From assembly GCA_003486385.1 (NCBI GenBank), contig DNFT01000007.1:1-11872 (forward strand): DNA of 11,872 bases, in the 5' to 3' direction. Positions 5,541 to 11,872 of this stretch are shown piece by piece. The stretch comes from Eubacterium sp. Lineage in GTDB: Bacteria; Bacillota; Clostridia; Lachnospirales; Lachnospiraceae. How positions within the stretch are numbered: position 1 is the first letter of the stretch; each line of letters begins with the position of its first letter. A model generated the notes under the pieces. The model made no database searches, was not told the DNA's origin, and worked only from the letters and a program-made list of their open reading frames with translations. A program made the translations under genes and the position numbers.

Positions 5541-6725
5541 ATGATTTGGTATCCATATGAACAGATGAAGACAATGAAGGCACCGTACAAGATAATAGAT
5601 GCGGAGGGTGTATATCTTTACACGGAGGATCAGAAGCTTATAGACTCTGTATCCTCATGGTGGTGCATGATTCATGGCTACAAGCACCCGGAGCTGACTG
5701 AGGCTATAAAGGAGCAGGCAGACCACTTCTGCCATGTGATGCTTGGTGGGCTCACACATGACCCGGTTCAGAGATTATCTAAGAAACTGGAGGAATTTCT
5801 GCCGGGTGATCTGGACTACTGCTTTTTCTCAGATTCGGGAAGCGTGGCGGTGGAGGTATCCCTCAAGATGGCATTGCAGTACAACACGAATCAGGGGAGG
5901 AAGCGTCCGCTGGTGCTTGCCTTAGAGCATGCTTATCATGGCGACACCTTTAAGGCTATGGAGGTCGGTGACGATGAGGATTACCATTTCGCATTTGAGA
6001 GCAAATCAGGCGTGGTACATATCCCGACGGAAATTCAGGCACTTGAGGAGGCGTTTGAAAAATACCATGATGAGCTCAACTGCTTTATCGTCGAGCCGCT
6101 TTTGCAGGGTGCCGGAGGCATGAGAATGTATGATATATCCTTCCTTAAGAGGGCTAGGGAGTTGTGCGATGAGTACGATGTGCTTCTGATATTTGACGAG
6201 GTGGCGACAGGCTTTGGAAGGACAGGCAACAGATTTGTGGCTGACCTTGTGCTGCCGGATATTCTGGTGCTTGGCAAGGCTCTCACCGGAGGCTATATCG
6301 GACACGCCGTCACTGTAGCCAATCACAAGGTATTCAATGCATTTTACAGTGACAATGACAGACATGCCCTGATGCATGGACCGACGTTTATGGGAAATGC
6401 ATTGGCGTGTGCGGTGGCTCTGAAGGGCATCGAGATTTTTGAACGCGATGACTACATGAGCAAAATCAAGCGTATAGAGGAAATCTCCAGGCGCGAGATG
6501 GCAGACTTTACAGACCCTCGCATAAAGGAGGTCCGCATCATGGGCGGCTGCACATGCGTGGAGGTATATGACTCGAAGACACTTGAGGGTTTCCAGCAGT
6601 TTGCCTACGAAAGAGGAGTTTTTTCAAGACCTTTCCTTTCATACATGTATTCCATGGTTCCGTATGTGATAGAGGAGAAGGAGCTTGTGAGAATATTTGA
6701 CGTTATGAAGGAATGGTTTGCGTAA
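5541..6725 (+). CDS. bioA: Adenosylmethionine-8-amino-7-oxononanoate aminotransferase BioA
   Basis: A 394-residue fold-type I PLP aminotransferase converting KAPA to 7,8-diaminopelargonic acid with SAM as amino donor. Visible signatures are SSWW (38-41), FSDSGSVAVEV (95-105), HAYHGDT (130-136), FDEVATGFGRTG (218-229) with the PLP-binding Asp219, the Schiff-base Lys246 in LGKALTGGY, and HGPTFMGNALACA. It is somewhat shorter than the usual 420-450 residues but complete in motifs. AAAGGAG lies 6 nt before the ATG. It closes the block. Its product feeds BioD and then BioB, but no bioF is present here to make its KAPA substrate. Confidence 0.94.
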   Translation: MIWYPYEQMKTMKAPYKIIDAEGVYLYTEDQKLIDSVSSWWCMIHGYKHPELTEAIKEQADHFCHVMLGGLTHDPVQRLSKKLEEFLPGDLDYCFFSDSGSVAVEVSLKMALQYNTNQGRKRPLVLALEHAYHGDTFKAMEVGDDEDYHFAFESKSGVVHIPTEIQALEEAFEKYHDELNCFIVEPLLQGAGGMRMYDISFLKRARELCDEYDVLLIFDEVATGFGRTGNRFVADLVLPDILVLGKALTGGYIGHAVTVANHKVFNAFYSDNDRHALMHGPTFMGNALACAVALKGIEIFERDDYMSKIKRIEEISRREMADFTDPRIKEVRIMGGCTCVEVYDSKTLEGFQQFAYERGVFSRPFLSYMYSMVPYVIEEKELVRIFDVMKEWFA

Positions 6726-6964
6726 ACAAATTAAAAACCATTGGGGACGGAGTTATTGAGCGTATACTCGGACTTTTGATGGTATTATACATGCAGTATC
6801 GGTATTAACTGAATATGGTGTCCACCTAATATGATTCCTGCTTTTAGAAGTGGAAAAAACAAACGCAAATAATTAGAAAAACATACATTTACCTATATTA
6901 TTCACGGCATAGCCGTAAAATTGGCTGAAAGCCACATAGTTACTGTATTTTAGCTGAATATTGC
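6726..6964. other. Gap after bioA with small hairpins and no terminator
   Basis: No gene is seen. There is no hairpin plus U-tract, so the end of the bio transcript is unclear. TTGGGGACGGAG at about 6740 resembles one end of small palindromic repeats common in Clostridia, but no partner was found. Three small stems follow in a row: ACGGC-ATA-GCCGT (6904-6916), TGGCT-GAA-AGCCA (6922-6934) and TAGCT/AGCTA (6951-6955/6969-6973). Confidence 0.4.
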
Positions 6965-7204
6965 TTGGAGCTATGTCAATACCTTGGACACAAAAAGTTG
7001 AACTTTTCTCCCAGCATAGCATATGCCGAGAGAATTATTTCTTATGCAGCCCTTAGATATGCGTTGATAGTTCGCAGAAGTCCGTTGGAATATCGAGACG
7101 ATAAAGAGACATTCGACTACGCTGAGACGCTTGCGGAGCCGATACAGCGCTTTGCAGATGTACTGGAAAAAGCACAAATACAAGCAAAGGAGATAAATCA
7201 ATGA
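6965..7204 (+). pseudogene. Unrecognised ORF, probably a 3' remnant
   Basis: I do not recognise this frame. It is open from 6929 (just after a TGA) to the TGA at 7202-7204 and gives up to about 90 residues, but has no ATG or GTG start in frame. The TTG at 6965 is the best candidate and has no clear ribosome binding site. The predicted peptide is soluble, helical and charged (for example RRSPLEYRDDKETF). Its stop overlaps the next gene's start as ATGA, which in an intact operon would mean translational coupling. The missing start suggests the 5' end of a real gene was lost near 6930-6965. Confidence 0.4.
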
Positions 7205-7869
7205 TTAACATTTTACTTGAAGGATTTGACATAGATGCGCCTTGGCTCTATGACGAATTGAAAAACTACATACAGCCAAATCATTCTGTTGCGGTCGTAG
7301 CGTTCTCCTTTAGAGACAACCGTGTAAAATCCTTGTCGGATTGGAATGCTTTGTATAGCAAGGAATGTGGCAAATATCACGATGGGATTGTTGGAGGCTT
7401 TACTACTTATGGCATCCCGGAAGAAAACATTAACTTTATCAATTATTTTACCGACACAAAGGAATCTGCAACTCAAAAAATCAAAAGCGCAGACATTGTT
7501 TATTTCCCTGGTGGGTTGCCGGACAGAATGATGGATCGAATCAAAGAGTTCGATTTGTATGATATTTTGATGCAACATGATGGGATTCTGATGGGCTATA
7601 GTGCCGGTGCTGTCATTCAGTTAGCAGAGTACCATTTGTCTCCCGATGATGATTACCCCGAATTTAAGTATTATGAGGGGCTTCCTTATCTGAATGATTT
7701 TTATTTGGAAGTTCACTATGAGGGGACTTTGGAACAGGATGAGTCGATACAACGGGTACTTGCAGAACGTGGTAAAACCGTGTACGCAACCGCTGTGCGA
7801 GCTGGCGCAATTCTCGTGGATAATGGAAACCTTAAACTGCTCGGTGATGTCAAGGTGTTTGGCAGATAG
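7201..7869 (+). CDS. Peptidase S51 / type 1 glutamine amidotransferase-like protein
   Basis: A 222-residue protein of the peptidase E (S51, class I glutamine amidotransferase-like) fold. Ser134 in the nucleophile elbow GYSAGA (132-137), the FPGG turn (102-105) and His172 in EVHYEG fit a Ser-His type active site. Ser instead of Cys in the elbow separates it from true glutamine amidotransferases. Relatives cleave small peptides such as Asp-X dipeptides or cyanophycin. The ATG overlaps the TGA of the preceding remnant (ATGA). The C-terminus reads LLGDVKVFGR and looks complete. The stop lies exactly where an integrase fragment begins, so its 3' side is a rearrangement junction. The substrate is unknown. 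Confidence 0.85.
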   Translation: MINILLEGFDIDAPWLYDELKNYIQPNHSVAVVAFSFRDNRVKSLSDWNALYSKECGKYHDGIVGGFTTYGIPEENINFINYFTDTKESATQKIKSADIVYFPGGLPDRMMDRIKEFDLYDILMQHDGILMGYSAGAVIQLAEYHLSPDDDYPEFKYYEGLPYLNDFYLEVHYEGTLEQDESIQRVLAERGKTVYATAVRAGAILVDNGNLKLLGDVKVFGR

Positions 7870-8371
7870 AGCTACGGAGTATGTGATTGAGCCGACAAAG
7901 ACGAATGCCGGAACAAGGGTAATTCCAATGACAAAAGAAGTTACAGAAATGTTTCGAGCAATCATTCAAGATAGACCAGAATATAAAGTGGTAGGTGGAT
8001 ACACTGGATTTCTTTTTCTGGATAAGAACGGAATGCCGATGGTTGCCATGCACTGGGAACACAGATTTAACAGTATGGTGGGCAGGTACAACGAGATTTA
8101 TAAGGTACAGATGCCAAATATCACACCCCATGTATGCCGTCATACATATTGCTCTAACATGGCGAAATCTGGCATGAATCCTAAGACATTGCAGTACCTC
8201 ATGGGGCATTCGGATATTGCCGTGACACTTAATGCTTACACCCACGTTGGACTTGAGGATGCGGAGAAAGAACTTCAGAAGATGCAGGGGTTGGAAAATG
8301 CAAGAAAAGAGATGGGACTTTCGGACAAGGACGATAAGCCTTTGAAACAGAATATGTTCAAGGTGGTTTGA
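7868..8371 (+). pseudogene. Tyrosine recombinase (integrase) C-terminal fragment
   Basis: About 167 residues of a phage/ICE-type tyrosine integrase. The beta-hairpin region is visible in EPTKTNAGTRVIPM, then the HxxR box in PHVCRHTYCSNMAKSG, LMGHSDIAVTLN with the conserved His, and the nucleophile Tyr in NAYTHV. The N-terminal arm, the core-binding domain and the first catalytic Arg are missing, so it cannot be active. The open frame reaches back to 7694, but the sequence upstream of about 7868 is only the shadow of the peptidase gene. It is the only trace of an integrated element here and ends 26 nt before a terminator. An attachment site would be expected close downstream, but none was identified. 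Confidence 0.85.
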
Positions 8372-8396
8372 TAATAGAATATTGATATAGATTTGT

Positions 8397-8430
8397 GGCA
8401 CTCAGGCTATATGGCTTGAGTGCCTTTTTT
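8397..8430 (+). terminator. Intrinsic terminator after the integrase fragment
   Basis: GGCACTCA (8397-8404) and TGAGTGCC (8417-8424) form a perfect 8-bp stem, extended by a few weaker pairs in the 12-nt loop, followed by six T residues (8425-8430). Confidence 0.85.
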
Positions 8431-8539
8431 GCTAGTAAAAATATGCCTTGGCTGATATAATGTAAGTAAACGCCTCATAGTCCGTACAGTGCACATTATA
8501 TAAAAATTTGAGAAAATCAGACTATACCATTTAAATCAA

Positions 8540-8570
8540 GTATAAAAGGTTAAGTCACAACTTTTTATAC
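8540..8570 (+). promoter_or_regulatory. 12-bp stem-loop before the IS66 ORF
   Basis: GTATAAAAGGTT (8540-8551) pairs with AACTTTTTATAC (8559-8570) with a single G-U pair and a 7-nt loop, ending 6 nt before the AGGAGG at 8577-8582. It could shield the transposase start from outside transcripts, or act as a hairpin in the leader. Confidence 0.6.
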
Positions 8571-8589
8571 AATTTCAGGAGGTTAGTCT

Positions 8590-8883
8590 ATGAGTTCTCA
8601 AACAAGTCTTATTGCACGTAATGTTCGTCTGCAGGAATGGGCAGATATGATTCATGAATGTAATAACCGTCCGGATGATATGACTGTTACTCAATGGTGC
8701 AGCGAGCATGGTATCTCCAAATGCAATTATTATTACCGGCTGGCTGCTGTAAGAAAAGCATGTCTGGATAAGCTTTCACCGGAGGTTAAGCAGGCAGTGG
8801 TTCCTGTTCCAGCCACACTTTTAAATGGTAATTCGGATACCTGTTGTATAAAGAACCATTGTAGCCAATGCTCCAACGCCTAA
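8590..8883 (+). pseudogene. IS66 family first ORF (TnpA-like accessory protein), 3' end altered
   Basis: A 97-residue protein whose first 65 residues match IS66 first-ORF proteins: a helix-turn-helix-like segment with QEWADMI near the start, then WCSEHGISKCNYYYRL. These DNA-binding accessory proteins are needed for IS66 transposition. The ribosome binding site AGGAGG (8577-8582) is 7 nt before ATG. The last 20 or so residues (NGNSDTCCIKNHCSQCSNA) are Cys-rich and unlike the family's usual Pro/Val-rich C-terminus, so the ORF probably runs across a junction after about 8816-8850. Without its partner genes it is an IS relic. Confidence 0.65.
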
Positions 8884-9106
8884 GCCTAAACATGTTCCTT
8901 TCATACACTCATATATGACTAATATGAATAAGGCGGATTATAATCAGAACCATAATTCTACAAGTATTAATCACTTTTATGAAAAACTCTTGTTGCTTAA
9001 AGATATGATGAATACTGAGACTGCCAAGAAAATGGCTATGCATAGACAAGCTGTTATGGAGGACTTTCTTGAAGAGTTTATGGCAGAATGGGAAGGAGAA
9101 AAGTGA
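8852..9106 (+). pseudogene. HD-domain phosphohydrolase, C-terminal fragment
   Basis: The frame is open from 8852; the first ATG is at 8915. It ends in NSTSINHFYEKLLLLKDMMN and then TETAKKMAMHRQAVMEDFLEE, which resembles the C-terminus of YpgQ/YedJ-like HD superfamily phosphohydrolases (about 200-215 residues when whole). The HD metal-binding part is missing, so it cannot be catalytic. The recognisable part begins at about 8905-8930. It has no ribosome binding site. Its tail provides the GGAAGGAG (9091-9098) used by the next gene, which starts 2 nt after its stop. The identification is from remembered family pattern. Confidence 0.6.
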
Positions 9107-9107
9107 T

Positions 9108-9605
9108 ATGTTGGAAGTAAAATTTTATGATACAGTAGATGATTCACTATTGAAATTTGCAGTAATTATTTCACAGAGCAATGGCAAATGGGTATTTTGC
9201 AAACATAAGGAGCGAGATACCTATGAGGCTCCGGGAGGTCATCGTGAAGTTGGAGAAGATATTTTGGAAACTGCTAAGAGAGAACTTCAGGAAGAAACAG
9301 GTGCTATTGTTTGTGAGACTGATGGCAAGATAGTGGCATCCTGCGTATGTGTGATTATTCCCAATCTCACAAGAAATGTTCGCCCATATGCATTTGTTGA
9401 AAATGTGGTAACACATGGGGAGTATCGAAAGAAAGGTTATGCTACAGATTGCCTAAATTTTGCTAAGAAAATTGCAGAAGAGAATCATTGCTACAAGATG
9501 ATGTTGCTTACAGGTTCAGAGGAAGAAAGTACATTGAATTTCTATCGAAATGCCGGTTATAACAGTTCAGACAAGACCGCATTTATACAGTGGATTGATA
9601 TGTGA
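9108..9605 (+). CDS. Chimeric protein: NUDIX N-terminal half joined to GNAT C-terminal part
   Basis: A 165-residue intact ORF. Residues 1-67 match the N-terminus of the NUDIX-HAD protein at 125 (52 of 67 identical by hand count) and include a perfect NUDIX box, G44 to G65. From about residue 68 the sequence is GNAT acetyltransferase: DGKIVASCVCVI, ENVVTHGEYRKKGYAT with the acetyl-CoA loop R107-KK-G110-YA, and LNFYRNAGY. The second half of the NUDIX fold and the first helices of the GNAT fold are both absent, so neither fold is complete. The ribosome binding site GGAAGGAG is 9 nt before ATG 9108; longer starts (9069) overlap the HD fragment and are unlikely. It is probably the product of a deletion that kept frame. 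Whether it folds or acts is unknown. Confidence 0.8.
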   Translation: MLEVKFYDTVDDSLLKFAVIISQSNGKWVFCKHKERDTYEAPGGHREVGEDILETAKRELQEETGAIVCETDGKIVASCVCVIIPNLTRNVRPYAFVENVVTHGEYRKKGYATDCLNFAKKIAEENHCYKMMLLTGSEEESTLNFYRNAGYNSSDKTAFIQWIDM

Positions 9606-9653
9606 AATATGTATACACCTAAATCATTGGGGCAGAAAGTGAGTGTTTGAGTT

Positions 9654-10145
9654 ATGACAGGAAAGTTAAGAAATATGACGTCAATTTACTTATTAAAGGA
9701 TGATAAAGTACTGCTCTTATTCAGAAAGGGCGGAAGAGTTGTAAGTGATGTATGGACAGGTTCTGCCGGAGGTCATTTTGAAGAATTTGAGCTAAATGAT
9801 GCAAAGGCTTGTGTATTAAGAGAGATGAATGAGGAACTAGGACTTCATGAAGATAATATTCGGAATCTTTCTCTTAGATATGTTACCTTACGAAGAACGA
9901 AAGGGGAGATAAGACAAAATTACTATTTTTTCGCAATACTTAATGAAGAAGTTAGTGATGATTTGGCCTCGAATGAAGGAGAATTGAAATGGTTTTCTCT
10001 AAAACAATTGGATGAACTGGAAATGCCATACACAGCAAGGTATGTTATGAACCACTACTGTTTGGTTGGGCAGTATTCAGACAAAATATATACAGGTGTA
10101 GCAAATGAGAATGAGGTTATATTTTTGGAATTGCCAGAGTTTTGA
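9654..10145 (+). CDS. NUDIX hydrolase (8-oxo-dGTP diphosphatase-like)
   Basis: A 163-residue single-domain NUDIX protein. The box is present but two residues longer than the usual 23: G40-HFEEF-E46, then nine residues instead of seven, then R56-E57-M-N-E60-E61-L-G63. The extended ELND-type loop is a known variant in MutT-like proteins annotated as 8-oxo-dGTP diphosphatases, so I read it as functional. GEIRQNYYFFAIL and the LKWFSLKQL segment fit the family. The start at 9654 keeps the conserved KLRNMTSIY segment, but its ribosome binding site is weak. ATG 9675 has AGGAAAG about 9 nt upstream and is a real alternative. The substrate is not known. Confidence 0.85.
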   Translation: MTGKLRNMTSIYLLKDDKVLLLFRKGGRVVSDVWTGSAGGHFEEFELNDAKACVLREMNEELGLHEDNIRNLSLRYVTLRRTKGEIRQNYYFFAILNEEVSDDLASNEGELKWFSLKQLDELEMPYTARYVMNHYCLVGQYSDKIYTGVANENEVIFLELPEF

Positions 10146-10165
10146 TGTAGTGACAGAGGTGCAGA

Positions 10166-10636
10166 ATGATACAAAAATTTGAATATAAAAGAGCAACAAT
10201 GGAAGATATCGACGAATTGGTAAGAACAAGAATAATTGTCCTTCGTGCAGCAAATAAGTTGTCAGATGATGAGGATATGTCCGTTGTGGAGGAGGAATCA
10301 TATGCATATTATAGGCGTGCGTTGGAAACCGGAGAGCATATTGCATATTTGGTGTATGATAACGGAAAGTTTATTGGAGCGGGCGGTGTAAGCTTTTATC
10401 AGGTTATGCCGACCTACCATAATCCGACCGGTAAAAAGGCGTACATTATGAATATGTATACGGCATCGGAATATCGCAGACAAGAAATTGCACTTCATAC
10501 ATTGGATTTACTGGTGAAGGATGCAAAGGAACAGGGCGTGTTACAGATTGCGTTGGAAGCGACGGATATGGGACGACCTTTGTATGAGAGATATGGATTT
10601 GTGAAAATGGAAGATGAAATGGAGCTGGTACGGTGA
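10166..10636 (+). CDS. GNAT family N-acetyltransferase
   Basis: A 156-residue acetyltransferase of normal length. It has the N-terminal YKRATMEDIDELV start, GAGGVSFYQVMP (beta strands 3-4), IMNMYTASEYRRQEIALHTLD (motif A) and PLYERYGFVKME (motif B). In motif A the glycine of the acetyl-CoA pyrophosphate loop (YRRxGIA in relatives) is Glu107 (codon GAA, 10484-10486), one base change from GGA. This may weaken cofactor binding. GAGGTG lies about 5 nt before ATG 10166. The last codon and stop overlap the GTG start of the methyltransferase, so the two are coupled. The acceptor substrate is unknown. Confidence 0.88.
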   Translation: MIQKFEYKRATMEDIDELVRTRIIVLRAANKLSDDEDMSVVEEESYAYYRRALETGEHIAYLVYDNGKFIGAGGVSFYQVMPTYHNPTGKKAYIMNMYTASEYRRQEIALHTLDLLVKDAKEQGVLQIALEATDMGRPLYERYGFVKMEDEMELVR

Positions 10637-11343
10637 ATAAAAAAATGACAGATTTACAACCTTGGGAATGTCTCATGAAGCAAATTGTCTGGAAACAATT
10701 AGGAGACATTCGTGATAAGAAGATACTTGATTTTGGCAGTGGTATCGGAGTAACTGCAAATTATTTGGCAGGGCATAATGAAGTAACAGCTATTGAACCG
10801 GATGAAGATAGTATAAAAGAACGATGGGCAGACAACCTGTATATACAAATTACCGGAAGTACTGATGAACTGCGCAGATTTGCTGATGAGTCCTTTGATA
10901 TGATTATTTGTCACAATGTATTAGAGTATGCCAAGGACAGAGAGAATATTATAAAAGAGTTTGCAAGAATCCTGAAGCCGGATGGTAAGATTTCGATTGT
11001 GAAACATAACCGTGCAGGAAGAGTTATGCAGATGGTTGTACTATTAAATGATTTTGAACATGCACATAGCTTGCTTGATGGTAATGATGGAATGGCTTCC
11101 AAGTATGGAGCAATTCATTATTATGAGGATGCAGATATTGAGAAATGGTGTCCGGAACTTGTGATTACGAGAACACTTGGTATGAGAACCTTCTGGGACC
11201 TGCAACAGAATCAGGAGATTCATAAGGATGCTGACTGGCAGGGTAAAATGGTGGAAATCGAGATGCGGGTATCTGATATGGATGGATATAAGGATATTGC
11301 ATTTTTTCATCATTTGATTATTGAGAAAAATAACAGAAAATAA
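10633..11343 (+). CDS. Class I SAM-dependent methyltransferase
   Basis: A 236-residue methyltransferase with motif I DFGSGIG (33-39), an acidic residue ending strand 2 (AIEP, Glu55), FDMIICHNVLEYAKD (strand 4 region) and EFARILKPDGKISIV (strand 5). These make a complete SAM-binding Rossmann fold. The C-terminal 90 residues give the substrate side and are not diagnostic. The start is GTG 10633, overlapping the GNAT stop (GTGA); ATG 10645 is an in-frame alternative. It follows NUDIX and GNAT genes and precedes a HAD gene in one tight run. The substrate cannot be assigned. Confidence 0.88.
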   Translation: MNKKMTDLQPWECLMKQIVWKQLGDIRDKKILDFGSGIGVTANYLAGHNEVTAIEPDEDSIKERWADNLYIQITGSTDELRRFADESFDMIICHNVLEYAKDRENIIKEFARILKPDGKISIVKHNRAGRVMQMVVLLNDFEHAHSLLDGNDGMASKYGAIHYYEDADIEKWCPELVITRTLGMRTFWDLQQNQEIHKDADWQGKMVEIEMRVSDMDGYKDIAFFHHLIIEKNNRK

Positions 11344-11369
11344 TTGGATAAAGCGAGGATGTGACTGAA

Positions 11370-11872
11370 ATGAAGAAACCCAAGATGATTTTATTTGATT
11401 ATGGACAAACTTTGGTAAATGAACAGTGCTTTGATGGGATAAAAGGGACAGAGGCAGTTCTTAAGTATGCTAAAAAAAATAAATACAATAAATCGGCTGA
11501 GGAAGTGCAGGTTTATGCAAACAAACTGAATCATGAATTAGGACGATTTGACCCGGAAAAGAGACACCTGTTTCAAGTGGAAGTTCCGAACTATATGTTT
11601 ACAAAATATTTATATGAGTCGCAAGGAATTGAAATTGCATTGAGCCCGGAAGGAATTGACAGTGTATTTTGGGATGCAGCGGCACCGGGAAAACCGACTG
11701 TGGGAATCAGAGAGTTTCTTACATTTCTTAAGGAGAAACAGATTCGCACCGGTGTAATCAGTAATATTTCATACTGTAGAAATGCTGTTGATAAAAGGAT
11801 TAATGATTGTATTCCGGACAATAACTTTGAGTTTATTATTGCAACCAGTGAGTATATGTATCGTAAACCCAA
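11370..11872 (+). CDS. HAD family hydrolase, cut by the window edge
   Basis: The reading frame stays open from ATG 11370 to the right edge (167 codons seen). The protein starts MKKPKMILFDYGQTLVNEQ, with HAD motif I as DYGQT (D10-T14). Motif II is the Ser in GVISNIS, and the last residues, SEYMYRKPN, approach motif III (Lys). As in the HAD domain at 125, the D+2 Asp is Gly (Gly12). GAGGA lies about 11 nt before the ATG. A GTG at 11361 is in frame but too close to it. It is the last gene of the NUDIX-GNAT-methyltransferase run, 26 nt after the methyltransferase stop. The C-terminal part and motif IV lie outside the window. Confidence 0.85.
   Translation, partial: MKKPKMILFDYGQTLVNEQCFDGIKGTEAVLKYAKKNKYNKSAEEVQVYANKLNHELGRFDPEKRHLFQVEVPNYMFTKYLYESQGIEIALSPEGIDSVFWDAAAPGKPTVGIREFLTFLKEKQIRTGVISNISYCRNAVDKRINDCIPDNNFEFIIATSEYMYRKP

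Larger units (their letters stand above)
8462..8890 (+). mobile_element. IS66-family left-end remnant
   Basis: GTAAGTAAACGCC starting at 8462 (or GTAAACGCC at 8466) resembles IS66-type terminal repeats, which begin GTAAGCG. It is followed by about 110 nt of leader and the first IS66-type ORF (8590-8883). No tnpB, tnpC or right end is present, because HD-phosphohydrolase sequence begins by about 8890-8915. The right boundary is approximate. This appears to be a broken IS left by a deletion. Confidence 0.45.

Noticed and set aside
6736..6750. TTGGGGACGG as a REP-like palindromic element
   Set aside because: The complementary arm is absent nearby, so only a weak resemblance to such repeats can be claimed.
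7694..7867. Upstream part of the long integrase frame as real coding sequence
   Set aside because: It is the out-of-frame shadow of the well-supported S51 peptidase gene and has no integrase similarity.
9690..9850. NUDIX protein at 9654 judged inactive because its box is two residues longer
   Set aside because: The ELND-type longer loop is a known variant and the REUxEExGU half is intact.
1..11872. CRISPR array, tRNA or rRNA genes
   Set aside because: No regularly spaced direct repeats and no cloverleaf or rRNA-like sequence were found by eye.

Overview
The window looks like chromosomal DNA of an anaerobic Firmicute, most probably a gut Lachnospiraceae (Roseburia/Agathobacter/Blautia type). 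This rests on codon usage, strong GGAGG-type ribosome binding sites, the bioY-bioB-bioD-bioA order and protein flavour; it was not tested by search. Every gene I can support lies on the + strand. The only minus-strand product proposed is a small antisense RNA.

Layout. (1) 125-2619: an AT-rich accessory stretch with a NUDIX-HAD fusion, a nitrilase-superfamily hydrolase, a GrpB-family stub and the 3' part of a SAM methyltransferase joined end to end. (2) 2624-3022: a compact module with a 44-residue holin-like toxin, a structured leader, and a candidate convergent antisense RNA with its own promoter and terminator. This has the architecture of a type I toxin-antitoxin locus. (3) 3059-6725: the biotin block bioY (uptake), bioB, bioD, bioA. 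Its promoter is interleaved with an upstream intrinsic terminator and is followed by a clear BirA operator. No bioF or earlier gene is present. (4) 6726-9106: a scrap zone with a gene remnant, an intact S51-type peptidase, an integrase C-terminus, an IS66-type left end with its first ORF, and the C-terminus of an HD phosphohydrolase. (5) 9108-11872: an intact ORF joining half a NUDIX domain to most of a GNAT domain, then NUDIX, GNAT, methyltransferase and HAD genes in a tight run that leaves the window on the right.

How it fits together. The biotin block is a coherent BirA-regulated salvage and late-synthesis operon. It sits between two accessory zones rich in small NUDIX, GNAT, HAD and methyltransferase enzymes. 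Those zones contain repeated junctions where the 5' part of one gene abuts the 3' part of another, so they appear to have been built by repeated insertion and deletion. The most interesting signals are the toxin/antisense module, the nested terminator-promoter-operator before bioY, a BioB lacking one classical auxiliary-cluster cysteine, and the NUDIX::GNAT chimera.
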